Source: Acidobacteriota bacterium
GTDB lineage: Bacteria; Acidobacteriota; CAIWXX01
Assembly: GCA_016191015.1 (NCBI GenBank)
Contig: JACPPM010000240.1
Coordinates: 1 to 35,456 of the forward strand
Direction of reading: 5' to 3'
Length of the DNA stretch: 35,456 nt
Position 1 is the stretch's first letter. The number at the start of each line of letters is the position of its first letter. Below, piece by piece: positions 14,301 to 21,981 of the stretch. The translations under genes and the position numbers were made by a program. The notes beneath the pieces were generated by a model. The model did not search any database. It saw only the letters and a list, made by a program, of their open reading frames with translations, and was not told the DNA's origin.

Positions 14301-14924
14301 CTAGGGCGCGTTCGTTCTGGCTTCAGCAGCAATCGCCTCGAGATCTGAGACGACGGCGTCGATCTCCTGTTGTGAGACGTTCGCGGCTTGCAGGATGTCT
14401 TCGGCATCCTGGATGATTGCATCCACCTCGCTCTGCGAGATTCCCGCGCTGTTCAGGACCGCGGCGACATCGTCGGCGAGTTGTGCCTTCTCCTTGTAGG
14501 AAAGGCTGGAATCACCAAGCGCCGATTGGAGATCGCTCGTGAGCTTGGTGACGCTGGCCTGTGACGGCTTGGTCGCGCCCTGAGCGGCGGACATCACGTC
14601 GTCTGCGAGTTTCTGTTTCTGGGCATCGGTCACAGTCGACCCCGCGCGGATGGAGGTCAGATCGGTCTTGAGCTGATCGAGATTCTGCTGCTGGGCCGGT
14701 GATATCAGGGACAGCGCCTTCTCACGCGCTGCTGGAGCGGTGGTCCTGTCCGCCGGCGGCTGCGGTGCCTGCTTCGCGGCCTGCTGTGGAGCACTGGGCG
14801 TGGGGGACGCGGATGGTGGCTTGGGCTTCTTGCGGTCCGGCGGAGCGGCCTGGCCGGCCGTGATCGCCATCGTTGCGACCAGAGCGACGATGCCGTTCCG
14901 AGCCGTCGAATTCCATCTCATCAT
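14301..14924 (-). CDS. Secreted alpha-helical protein with proline-rich linker
   Basis: A 207-residue protein. ATG at 14924 follows GGAGGGTGAG; a second ATG three bases on is possible. A signal peptide (about 1-26, ending GQAA) is followed by a Pro/Ala/Gln-rich segment (KKPKPPSASPTPSAPQQAA) and about 130 residues of repeated short helices, three of them with related Q-K-x-x-L-A-D-D-V patterns (QKQKLADDVMSAA, KEKAQLADDVAAVL, SEVDAIIQDAEDIL). It ends seven bases from the convergent transporter stop. No known family was recognised; a periplasmic structural or binding protein is a guess. Confidence 0.7.
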   Translation of the reverse strand: MMRWNSTARNGIVALVATMAITAGQAAPPDRKKPKPPSASPTPSAPQQAAKQAPQPPADRTTAPAAREKALSLISPAQQQNLDQLKTDLTSIRAGSTVTDAQKQKLADDVMSAAQGATKPSQASVTKLTSDLQSALGDSSLSYKEKAQLADDVAAVLNSAGISQSEVDAIIQDAEDILQAANVSQQEIDAVVSDLEAIAAEARTNAP

Positions 14925-15046
14925 CTCACCCTCCTTGCTCCCCCCAAGGGTAGCACAACATCCTGACGCGCAAGTGGGGAGGCCGGTTACGGTGAACCGG
15001 GTGATCACGGCCCGTCGCCGTCACACTCAGCATTGCATGAAAGAGG

Positions 15047-15052
15047 TATAAT
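15047..15052 (+). promoter_or_regulatory. -10 box upstream of the M24 peptidase gene
   Basis: A perfect TATAAT lies 31 bases before the start at 15083. No good -35 box sits 16-18 bases upstream, so this is a partial promoter call. Confidence 0.4.
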
Positions 15053-15082
15053 GCACGACGGGAGCCTCGAGAGGAGACACGA

Positions 15083-16255
15083 ATGGACACTCAGAGCATT
15101 CAGGCATACCTGCGGGAGCACAAGCTGGATGGCTGGCTTCTTTATGATTTTCAGGGGTTGAATCCGATCGCGTTGAGGATGATCGGTCGGGAATGCGCGA
15201 TGCTCACGCGCCGGTGGTTTTACCTGATCCCGGCCGAAGGATCTGCTGTGGCGCTGGTGCACAAGATCGAGGAGCATCAATTCAAGGGGCTCCCCGGGCG
15301 GCTGAAGACCTTCACGAGCTGGCAATCGATGGAGAAGGGCCTCAAGGACATGCTGAAGGGGAGAGTGAGGATAGCGATGGAGTATTCCCCCCGATGCGCC
15401 ATTCCGTATATCTCACGGATCGATGCCGGGACGGCGGAGCTGGTGAGGGCGGCGGGGGCCTCGATTATCTCCTCGGCGGACATGGTCCAGTACTTCACGA
15501 GCCGCTGGACGGATTCCGAGTTGGCAACGCACAAGACCGCCGCGCGGAATCTCGTGGAGATAGTGCGGCTGAGCTTCGCAGAAATCGCTCTACGCGTTGG
15601 CGCGGGCGAGTCGATCGACGAATTCGGCCTGCAGGAGCTCATCGTGCACAAGTACGAAGAGATGAACATGTTCTCCGAGCACCGTCCGATCGTGGCCGTC
15701 AACGAAAACAGCGGGAACCCGCACTACTCGCCCTCTGAGGCCGTCACCAAGCCGATCACCAAGGGCGACCTCGTTCTCCTTGACATCTGGGCGAAGCTCA
15801 AGGGGAGCTCGACCATCTACGCCGATGTCACATGGGTGGGGTACGTCGGGGATTCTGTGCCCGAGAGATACCGGGAAATTTTCGAGGTGGTGAGCGGGGC
15901 GCGAGACGAAGCGCTCCATTTCATCCAGCAGTCCTGCCGTGAAGGCCGGGTGCTTCACGGGTGGGAAGTGGACGATGTGGCACGCAATCACATCGCCAAG
16001 ACCGGGTACGGTCCGTTCTTCATCCACCGCACAGGCCACTCGATCGGATATCAAGACCACTATACCGGTGTCAACATGGATAACCTGGAGAGCCGGGACG
16101 AGCGGGAGCTGATCGAAGGCGTCGGGTTCAGTATCGAGCCCGGCATCTACCTGAAGGAGTTCGGAGTGCGAAGCGAGATCAATGTGTACGTGGGGAAAGG
16201 CGAGGCGCTCTGCACAACCGAGCCGCAAAAAGAGGTCATCGCCATCCTCCAGTGA
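15083..16255 (+). CDS. M24-family metallopeptidase (Xaa-Pro aminopeptidase type)
   Basis: A 390-residue cytoplasmic peptidase with GAGAGGAGACACGA before the ATG. The N-terminal domain (1-145) is of the creatinase type; the C-terminal pita-bread fold carries all five metal ligands: Asp234 (LVLLDIW), Asp248 (TIYADVT), His319 (RTGHSIG), Glu352 (SIEPGIY) and Glu365 (GVRSEIN). Xaa-Pro dipeptidases and aminopeptidases of this group remove residues before proline, using two Mn, Co or Zn ions. It heads a rightward cluster with a methyltransferase (9-base gap), a DNA repair protein and a thioredoxin-like lipoprotein, with no obvious pathway link. Confidence 0.92.
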   Translation: MDTQSIQAYLREHKLDGWLLYDFQGLNPIALRMIGRECAMLTRRWFYLIPAEGSAVALVHKIEEHQFKGLPGRLKTFTSWQSMEKGLKDMLKGRVRIAMEYSPRCAIPYISRIDAGTAELVRAAGASIISSADMVQYFTSRWTDSELATHKTAARNLVEIVRLSFAEIALRVGAGESIDEFGLQELIVHKYEEMNMFSEHRPIVAVNENSGNPHYSPSEAVTKPITKGDLVLLDIWAKLKGSSTIYADVTWVGYVGDSVPERYREIFEVVSGARDEALHFIQQSCREGRVLHGWEVDDVARNHIAKTGYGPFFIHRTGHSIGYQDHYTGVNMDNLESRDERELIEGVGFSIEPGIYLKEFGVRSEINVYVGKGEALCTTEPQKEVIAILQ

Positions 16256-16264
16256 GCCGCGGCG

Positions 16265-16942
16265 ATGGTCATCGACCTGGGACGGCTCTACCGCGGGCGG
16301 TTCCGCGAGGCGGAGCGTGAGAGTAGAGCTGAGCTGTGGCGCGTGCTCTGCACCGACTTCTTCCAAAACTACATTCGACCCACGGATCGGGTGCTCGACG
16401 TCGGCGCCGGCTACTGCGAGTTCATCAACAATATCCACTGTGGCGAGAAGATCGTTGTGGACCTGAATGAGGATACGGCGAGGTGGGCTGCCACGGGCGT
16501 GCGCGTGATTCAGAGCGCGAGCACTGACCTGAGCGCTCTGCATGAGGGAAGTATCGACGTGGCATTCGTGAGCAATTTCTTCGAGCACCTGCCGAGCAAG
16601 GCGGATTTCCTGGCGACCCTTGCCGAAATCCGGCGCGTCCTCGTTCCGGGAGGAAAGCTGCTCATCCTCCAACCCAACATCCGTTTCCTCCACGGCGAAT
16701 ACTGGGACTTCATCGACCACCACCTGCCGCTCACCGACCGATCGCTCGTCGAAGCGCTCGAATTCGTCGGCCTCCAGCCCATGGAAGTCCGCCCGCGTTT
16801 CCTTCCGTACACCACCAAGGGGCGATTGCCGAGAGCCGCGTGGCTCGTGCGCCTCTACCTCCGCGTCCCGCTCGCCCACAGACTCCTCGGAAAACAGGCG
16901 TGGGTCGTCGCCATAAAACCGGAAACGCTGGTGGAGCTGTGA
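16265..16942 (+). CDS. Class I SAM-dependent methyltransferase
   Basis: A 225-residue protein with the Methyltransf_11-type fold. Motif I is VLDVGAGYCEF (about residues 43-53), the motif II acidic end is VVDLNED, motif post-I/IV region IDVAFVSNFFEHLP and the next strand LVPGGKLLILQPN. The C-terminus (about 165-225) is basic and hydrophobic, typical of enzymes acting on lipids, quinone-like or sugar substrates, but the substrate cannot be told. The ribosome site is weak; the frame begins nine bases after the M24 stop, so re-initiation from the upstream gene is likely. Confidence 0.85.
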   Translation: MVIDLGRLYRGRFREAERESRAELWRVLCTDFFQNYIRPTDRVLDVGAGYCEFINNIHCGEKIVVDLNEDTARWAATGVRVIQSASTDLSALHEGSIDVAFVSNFFEHLPSKADFLATLAEIRRVLVPGGKLLILQPNIRFLHGEYWDFIDHHLPLTDRSLVEALEFVGLQPMEVRPRFLPYTTKGRLPRAAWLVRLYLRVPLAHRLLGKQAWVVAIKPETLVEL

Positions 16943-16946
16943 GCGG

Positions 16947-17324
16947 ATGAAGCGAGATGCGCGGCAACACAAGACGACCGGGCAGAAGTCACCAATACGC
17001 CCGACGATCTGGGACGCAGTTTATGCGATCGTGCGCCGGGTACCGCGCGGACGTGTCGTCACCTATGGCCAGATTGCGAAGCTCCTCGAAAACCGAATCT
17101 CACCCCGCTACGTCGGGTTCGCGATGCATGTCTGCCCGAAGGATGTCCCCTGGCACCGCGTGGTCAACGCCACCGGCGGCTGCTCCACCGACAGGCTCCC
17201 CGGAGAGCAGCCTTGCCGCCAGAGAATCCTGCTCGAGCGGGAAGGTGTCCGTTTCCGCTCGAGCGGGACCCTTTCGATCGCGAACCACCAGTGGTCACCG
17301 AGGAAGCGAGGAATGCATTGCTGA
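16947..17324 (+). CDS. Alkyltransferase-like DNA repair protein (ATL)
   Basis: A 125-residue relative of the C-terminal domain of O6-alkylguanine-DNA alkyltransferase. VTYGQIAKLL (39-47) and the following helix match the DNA-binding HTH; PRYVGFAM is next. The active-site P-C-H-R is here P68-W69-H70-R71: tryptophan replaces the alkyl-accepting cysteine. This is the hallmark of ATL proteins, which bind O6-alkylguanine, flip it and pass the lesion to nucleotide excision repair without transferring the alkyl group. The gene starts four bases after the methyltransferase stop and overlaps the start of the next gene. Confidence 0.88.
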   Translation: MKRDARQHKTTGQKSPIRPTIWDAVYAIVRRVPRGRVVTYGQIAKLLENRISPRYVGFAMHVCPKDVPWHRVVNATGGCSTDRLPGEQPCRQRILLEREGVRFRSSGTLSIANHQWSPRKRGMHC

Positions 17325-17752
17325 ACGCCAGTAGACATCCGATCCTGATCCTTGTTATCGCCATCGCGACTCTCTCTTCCCTCGCTTGCCAGAAGCGATG
17401 GAGTGGCCTGGTGCTCTCGCATGGTGCCGAGATCGATGTGAAGAACTACTCAGCCACCGGAAGGTACACGATCATCGATTTCTTCAGCGACGATTGCCCG
17501 GCGTGCGTGCAGCTTTCACCCGAGCTGGAACGCATCGATCTCGAACGCCGGGATGTAGTCCTCGTCAAGGTCGATGTCGATCGGCCCGGCACCCGCGGAA
17601 TCGACTGGGGAAGTCCGGTGGCGCGCCAGTATGACCTGCACGCCCTGCCACACCTCAGAATCTACGGAAAAGACGGCCAACTCGAGCTCGAAGGCGATGC
17701 GGCGATCGAGAGAGCACTGGCCTGGATAGGAGGGAAACAGGGCCCGTCGTAG
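17318..17752 (+). CDS. Thioredoxin-like lipoprotein
   Basis: About 144 residues if started at TTG 17318, after GAGGAATGCA and overlapping the previous stop; GTG at 17291 is the main alternative, and a start at 17213 inside the ATL gene is less likely. A hydrophobic stretch ends in the lipobox LSSLAC, giving a lipid-anchored periplasmic protein. The thioredoxin fold shows TIIDFFSDDCPACVQLSPEL with redox motif C-P-A-C, VVLVKVDVD, and the cis-proline loop HALPHLRIYG. It may reduce disulfides or help maturation of envelope proteins; the partner is unknown. Confidence 0.82.
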   Translation: MLNASRHPILILVIAIATLSSLACQKRWSGLVLSHGAEIDVKNYSATGRYTIIDFFSDDCPACVQLSPELERIDLERRDVVLVKVDVDRPGTRGIDWGSPVARQYDLHALPHLRIYGKDGQLELEGDAAIERALAWIGGKQGPS

Positions 17753-17814
17753 TGCCGGCGCGGATCAACCTCCACGCCGGGAGCATTCCACCGGCCGGGC
17801 TCCAGGATGCCGGC

Positions 17815-18036
17815 TCAGGCAAGACCTCCAAGATCTGCCGAGATGATTCCCTGGCACACGGGACAGACGATGACGTGACCTCGTCTCGGCAGGCTCGAAA
17901 CAAAATTCACTCTCGACCGCAGGAGGCGCACTACCTGCACTGAGGCGATTTCCTCTTTGCATAGAGGGCATCTGAGGGGAGACTCGAGAACGTATTCGGC
18001 TTCTCGTTGGATGGGCGGCTGGACCGGTTCGGGCAT
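17815..18036 (-). CDS. Small zinc-ribbon protein
   Basis: A 73-residue protein. GGAGGTGAATGC precedes the chosen ATG at 18036; another ATG four bases upstream opens a different frame with no ribbon. The two knuckles are RCPLCKEE (C-x2-C) and VCPVCQGI (C-x2-C), about 35 residues apart, so one structural zinc site is expected. The middle is rich in basic and hydrophobic residues (VRLLRSRVNFVSSLPRRG). The zinc ribbon is clear; function is not. It is convergent with the thioredoxin-like gene. Confidence 0.7.
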   Translation of the reverse strand: MPEPVQPPIQREAEYVLESPLRCPLCKEEIASVQVVRLLRSRVNFVSSLPRRGHVIVCPVCQGIISADLGGLA

Positions 18037-18119
18037 GCATTCACCTCCGGGGTGATTCCGCTGAAACGTCCCCCGACTATAGTGGGCGAATTGCCCCGGG
18101 TCAAGCGGATCCGCCTGGC

Positions 18120-18150
18120 CCCAAATCCGCGGCTAAGCCGCGGATTTGGG
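18120..18150. repeat. Palindromic element P1
   Basis: A perfect 31-base palindrome with one central base: arms CCCAAATCCGCGGCT and its complement. The AATCCGCG core is shared with P2 (18372) and P3 (24072). It is followed by AT-rich TTCAAAA heptamers. Confidence 0.65.
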
Positions 18151-18371
18151 CAATTCAAAATTCAAAATTCAAAATTAGGAAACCGGAAACTGCTCGGTCA
18201 ATCGCCGGGCGCGGCGTGCTCGGGTCGCTCATGAAAGCCGTCCCACACACGAATCGACAAGGTCAAGCATCTCTTGACAGAAAGAAATCTCGACCGCTTC
18301 GGTGCCACGACGAGCGTTGCATCTGCGCTAGCCCCGTCACTCAGGCTTCCCCCGCTTTTGCATTTTTAATT

Positions 18372-18404
18372 CCTGAATCCGCGCGGCTTACGCGCGGATT
18401 CAGG
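18372..18404. repeat. Palindromic element P2
   Basis: Two perfect 14-base arms (CCTGAATCCGCGCG and its complement) around a 5-base loop, about 150 bases downstream of ssb. The arms are the same as in P3 upstream of tolQ apart from one base. Confidence 0.7.
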
Positions 18405-18550
18405 CCTGGCCGCTGTGACGCCTCGGTCTTGTGGGACCGGCGGCCATCCCTGGAACAACGTGGACGCAGATGTCGACGAAATCAAAGGCTATTCGTCTAC
18501 GAGTACGTCTACGATGGACGCACCCCAGTTCACTGAGGCGTCACGGGCCG

Positions 18551-18994
18551 CTAGAAAGGAGTGTCTTCCTCCTCCGGTGGGACGTAGCTGTCGTACTGGG
18601 TGTCGGGGAAGCTGGGAGTGGCGTCGCTGCGGGTCGCGACGGCGGCAGGCTGGCCCGCATCGTCGCGGCGGCCCAGGAGCATCATGTTCTGCGCCACGAT
18701 CTCAGTCGTGTAGCGGTCCTTGCCTTCCTTGTCGGTCCATTTTCGCGTCTGCAGTCTTCCTTCGAGATAGATCTGCTTCCCCTTCGTCACGTATTTCTCG
18801 CAGATATCGCCCAGCTTTCCGAATGCCACGATGTTGTGCCACTCGGTTCGTTCCTGCTGCTGCTGCTGCCGGTCGGCGAAAGTCTCGCTCGTCGCCACGC
18901 TGAAATTCGCGACCGCCCGGCCGTCCTGTGTGCGGCGGACAACAGGTGCCTTGCCCACGTTGCCGATCAGAATTACTTTGTTGATACTTCGCAT
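18551..18994 (-). CDS. ssb: Single-stranded DNA-binding protein
   Basis: A 147-residue SSB. AAGGAGTTTCTGGA precedes the ATG. Residues 1-110 form the OB fold, with the usual start (SINKVILIGNVGKAPVVRR), NFSVATSE, TEWHNIVAFGKLGDICEKYV and KGKQIYLEGRLQTRKW. A short variable linker leads to an acidic tip PPEEEDTPF, the conserved C-terminal peptide that binds replication and repair proteins. A run of five glutamines interrupts the OB fold near residue 44-48. It is the last gene of the tol operon in this window, 30 bases after cpoB; that linkage is unusual, and co-transcription is inferred from spacing only. Confidence 0.95.
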   Translation of the reverse strand: MRSINKVILIGNVGKAPVVRRTQDGRAVANFSVATSETFADRQQQQQERTEWHNIVAFGKLGDICEKYVTKGKQIYLEGRLQTRKWTDKEGKDRYTTEIVAQNMMLLGRRDDAGQPAAVATRSDATPSFPDTQYDSYVPPEEEDTPF

Positions 18995-19024
18995 TCCAGA
19001 AACTCCTTGCTCACCGGCTGTGTG

Positions 19025-19858
19025 CTACCGAGGTTTGAGCCCCAGGTCCTGGAGCCGCTGCTTGGCGATTCGCGCCTCATCGGAGACACCGTACTTGTCA
19101 ATGAGCTCTTGAAGCGCCGCCACGGCATCTCCCGTCCGGTAGAGCTCAAGCAGCGCGTAGCCTTTCTTGAGCATCGCACTGGGGATCTTGTCACCCTTAG
19201 GATAGTTGAGAACCGCCTTGTTGAACTCGTCGACAGCCTGGTCGTAGCGCTTCTGCGAATAGTAACACTCCCCTACCCAGTATTGTGCATTGTCCGAGAG
19301 CTGAGTCGACGGATAGTTCGTAATATACTGGCGGAAGCCGGCGATCGCGAGGTCGAAATTGCCCTTGATGTAGTCGGTGTAGGCCGTGTTGTAAATCTGA
19401 TCCGGGGGTGGAAGCACGCCGGACGGCGGTGGGGTCGGGGACCCCGTCGGCGACGCGGGTGTAGCGGGGCCACCGATGGGTGGTTGAGCGTCGAAGCCTG
19501 AAGGCGTCATGCCGGACGGCGGGGCTTCATACTGTGGTCGCGTGAGTTTCTCGGAGATGCTGTCTAGCTGGGTGCTCGCCATCTGCATCTTCTCCGTCAA
19601 AACCTGCATCCGTTGCCCGAGCTCGTCCACTTTGATCGAGAGATCGGCCGTGTTCTTCTGCAGCGCCGTCATCTGTTCCTGCAGCCGCGCCTGGACATTC
19701 ACCATCTGGAGAGTCACGTCCTTGATCGATTGCTGCAGTGTCGCCACCTGCTTCTGGAGATCTTTGACGTCGACCATGAGCTGGTCCATTTCTTTGCTGG
19801 CATGGCCGACCCCGGCGCCGAGGAACAGGAAAAGAACGACGATCCCTGCTGCTCGCAT
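19025..19858 (-). CDS. cpoB: Tol-Pal system protein YbgF/CpoB
   Basis: A 277-residue periplasmic protein. The start at 19858 follows a GGGGGG-TGATGTG stretch and opens a signal peptide (MRAAGIVVLFLFLGAGVGHA). Residues 22-105 form a coiled coil (MDQLMVDVKDLQKQVATLQQ...), the trimerising part of CpoB, followed by a Pro/Gly-rich linker and about three TPR repeats (YNTAYTDYIKGNFDLAIAGF, AQYWVGECYYSQKRYDQAVD, ...ALLELYRTGDAVAALQEL). In E. coli CpoB links Tol-Pal constriction to PBP1B. The gene lies between pal and ssb; a hairpin with a T-run precedes it. Confidence 0.92.
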   Translation of the reverse strand: MRAAGIVVLFLFLGAGVGHASKEMDQLMVDVKDLQKQVATLQQSIKDVTLQMVNVQARLQEQMTALQKNTADLSIKVDELGQRMQVLTEKMQMASTQLDSISEKLTRPQYEAPPSGMTPSGFDAQPPIGGPATPASPTGSPTPPPSGVLPPPDQIYNTAYTDYIKGNFDLAIAGFRQYITNYPSTQLSDNAQYWVGECYYSQKRYDQAVDEFNKAVLNYPKGDKIPSAMLKKGYALLELYRTGDAVAALQELIDKYGVSDEARIAKQRLQDLGLKPR

Positions 19859-19874
19859 CACATCACCCCCCAAG

Positions 19875-19912
19875 AAAAAAGAGGCGGATCTCGCTCGCAC
19901 GAGCTCCGCCTC
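19875..19912 (-). terminator. Hairpin and T-run between pal and cpoB
   Basis: On the minus strand the arms GAGGCGGAGCTCG and CGAGATCCGCCTC pair with one mismatch (plus-strand 19881-19893 with 19900-19912) around a short loop, and are followed at once by six T (19875-19880). The form is that of an intrinsic terminator. As it lies inside the operon, it may only reduce transcription into cpoB and ssb. Confidence 0.65.
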
Positions 19913-19928
19913 GCTTCTTTGTTCGCGC

Positions 19929-20486
19929 CTACTTCGCAACCACCAGGAACACGTCCCTCCTGTTCCTGGACCACGCATCCTCATTGTGGCTGGGATCCTC
20001 GGGCTGGCTCTTCCCGTAGCTGACCGTCTCCATCCTGCCTGCGCCCACACCCAGGTTCACCAGGTAGTTGTACGCAGCCTTAGCTCGGCGGTCGCCCAAC
20101 GAAATATTGTACTCCTCCGTGCCCCTTTCGTCGCAGTGCCCCTCGATGCGAATCCTCAGAGTGGAGTGTTTCTTCAGCACGGCGGCGTTGGCGTTCAACG
20201 TTTCGATGGCGTCGGCTCTCAGGTCCGCCCGATCGAAATCGAAATATACCTTCTTCAGCAACCCGCTCCGGTTGATCTGATCCAGATCATCGGGCAGCTC
20301 TGAGACCGGTGTTTCCGTGATCGGCTTGATTGTCGGCGATTCCACCATCGGTGTCGTCGACGGATGCTCTGTCACTCCCGTTTCCGGCGGAGCGACTGGA
20401 GCTTCTTTCGGCTTTCCCTTACAACCAGGGAGCAGTACCACGACTAGCGCGAAGACCAAGAGAACAGCAAACAACCTGCGGTTCAT
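19929..20486 (-). CDS. pal: Peptidoglycan-associated lipoprotein Pal
   Basis: A 185-residue outer membrane lipoprotein. The start at 20486 follows GGAGAGAGAAAGAT. The signal peptide ends in the lipobox LLPGC (Cys22). A Pro/Thr/Glu-rich linker (25-75) leads to the OmpA-like domain: VYFDFDRADLRADA, IRIEGHCDERGTEEYNISLG, DRRAKAAYNYLVNLGV and NRRDVFLVV, the peptidoglycan (meso-DAP) binding pattern. Pal binds TolB and tethers the outer membrane to the wall. It is separated from tolB by about 150 bases, with a possible promoter of its own (-10 TATACT near 20589). Confidence 0.95.
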   Translation of the reverse strand: MNRRLFAVLLVFALVVVLLPGCKGKPKEAPVAPPETGVTEHPSTTPMVESPTIKPITETPVSELPDDLDQINRSGLLKKVYFDFDRADLRADAIETLNANAAVLKKHSTLRIRIEGHCDERGTEEYNISLGDRRAKAAYNYLVNLGVGAGRMETVSYGKSQPEDPSHNEDAWSRNRRDVFLVVAK

Positions 20487-20588
20487 ATCTTTCTCTCTCC
20501 TGAAAATTGCCCAGATGCTAGGGATCAAAAACTTCTTTCCTTCGGTACCCTGGTTAACCGCCGGGAAACGCTCCCGCAATGCACAGAT

Positions 20589-20594
20589 AGTATA
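20589..20594 (-). promoter_or_regulatory. Possible internal -10 box for pal
   Basis: TATACT on the minus strand, about 100 bases before the pal start, in the 150-base gap after tolB. The -35 region is weak (TGTTGC at 17 bases), so this is only a candidate. Confidence 0.25.
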
Positions 20595-20636
20595 CGACAA
20601 GGGGGAGACGCGCAACAGACAAAATCGACTCCACCC

Positions 20637-21980
20637 CTATCTGCTCCACCTCGGCGTGTGATTGTTGCCCTGCGTCGTCAGCTGGCGCACATTACCGCCC
20701 GACGGATCCATGCAATACACTTGATAGGAGCCGCTCCGGTTGGACGCAAAAATGATGTGCATCCCGTCGGGACTCCACGAAGGGTTCTCGTTCATCCCCT
20801 GGCCTGCGGTGAGCCTGAGGGAGGTCTGCTTGGTGAGGCCGACCTTGACGATGTTGAACTCACCGCCCTCGCGGGAGACATACAGAACATACTCCCCATC
20901 AGGGGACCAGGCGGCCGAGTCATTGTAGCTGCCGCTCTGTGGCATCAACCGCCGTGCCTCTGTGCCTTCGGCGTCCATGATGTAGATCTGCGGCGGTCCA
21001 CCGCGATCGGATGTAAAGGCGAGGAGGCGGCCATTGGGCGCCCAGGAAGGGGCTGTATCAATGGCCGGGGTGGACGTGATGCGCCTGAGGCCGGTACCGT
21101 CCGGATTCGCGATGTAGATCTCGCTGTTGCCGTCGCGGCTGGAGGAGAAGGCGATCTTGGTGCCGTCAGGCGAGAAGGCGGCCGACGTGTTCAGTCCCTT
21201 CGTCGATATCGGCGCCAAAACCCCTTCGTATATCGCGTATGAGAACAGGTCCGGATTGTTGTTGCGGTAGGATGTGAAGAGGATCTTGCGCCCGTCCGGA
21301 GACCAGGCCGGCAACATATCGGGCACAGTATTGAAGGTGATCCGGGTCTGACTGTTGCCGTCGTAATCCATCACGTACAGCTCACGGTTGCCATCCCGGG
21401 TCGAGATGAACGCGATCTTCGAGGTGAAGAGGTTCTTGTCGAGGCCGATGACCCGCTTCAGGATCTCGTTGGCAAACTGATGTCCGATCTGACGGGCGAC
21501 CTTCATCTCACCGCCATAGCTCTTGCCGAGAACATAGCTCTGGGTCTTGACATCATGCAGGCTCGCCGTGAACGTCAACCGGTCGCCAGCCCGCGTCGTC
21601 GCGCCGACAACGAGATAATCAGCCTGCAGTGACGCCCAGTCCTTGAACTTGATCTTCTTTTCGTCGAGCGCCGGAATGAACTTGTAATGTTCGGCCGGGA
21701 TGAGGTTGAAATACCCGCTGAAAGCCAGATCGTCCCAGAGGGTCGTGTGAATGGTCTTGGCCGCTTCGTACAATGTCGCGTCCCCCGCACTGACCCGGAG
21801 CTCAGGGAGAGCCATCTCATAAGCGCTCACTCCCGTCCAAACGGGTATCGTCACATCCTGTTGCGGGAATGCCGGGGTCCATGCCACTAGCGTCAGGGTC
21901 GCGGCCCCGAGCACAGCCCACAGTCCCGCTGCCCCGGACCATTCTGCACTCTTCATCCTGCACTCATCAATCTTCGGCAT
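20637..21980 (-). CDS. tolB: Tol-Pal system translocation protein TolB
   Basis: A 447-residue periplasmic protein. The start at 21980 (GAGG before it, one base after the tolA stop) is preferred; ATG at 21956 would give a tidier signal peptide. The N-terminal domain (about 40-175; LYEAAKTIHTTLWDDLAFSG, ADYLVVGATTRAGDRL) is followed by a six-blade propeller of PD40 units with the typical AWSPDG, AFSPDG, SWAPNG, AWSPDG, SWSPDG turns and IAFISTRDGNRELYVMDYDG. TolB binds Pal and TolA. Full length for the family. Confidence 0.95.
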   Translation of the reverse strand: MPKIDECRMKSAEWSGAAGLWAVLGAATLTLVAWTPAFPQQDVTIPVWTGVSAYEMALPELRVSAGDATLYEAAKTIHTTLWDDLAFSGYFNLIPAEHYKFIPALDEKKIKFKDWASLQADYLVVGATTRAGDRLTFTASLHDVKTQSYVLGKSYGGEMKVARQIGHQFANEILKRVIGLDKNLFTSKIAFISTRDGNRELYVMDYDGNSQTRITFNTVPDMLPAWSPDGRKILFTSYRNNNPDLFSYAIYEGVLAPISTKGLNTSAAFSPDGTKIAFSSSRDGNSEIYIANPDGTGLRRITSTPAIDTAPSWAPNGRLLAFTSDRGGPPQIYIMDAEGTEARRLMPQSGSYNDSAAWSPDGEYVLYVSREGGEFNIVKVGLTKQTSLRLTAGQGMNENPSWSPDGMHIIFASNRSGSYQVYCMDPSGGNVRQLTTQGNNHTPRWSR

Positions 21981-21981
21981 C

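Larger units (their letters stand above)
18037..18550. other. Non-coding spacer with palindromes
   Basis: No gene is seen. The stretch holds two GC-rich palindromes (18120-18150, 18372-18404), three exact TTCAAAA heptamers (18154-18174) just after the first palindrome, and a GTCTACGA word given twice near 18500-18520. Confidence 0.6.

Noticed and set aside
15590-16972. A 460-codon open frame on the minus strand
   Set aside because: It is antisense to the M24 peptidase and methyltransferase genes, whose motifs are complete. Its product is low in hydrophobic order and matches no family; GC-rich third positions explain the opening.
18431-19501. A 356-codon plus-strand frame
   Set aside because: It runs antisense across ssb and cpoB, both certain genes.
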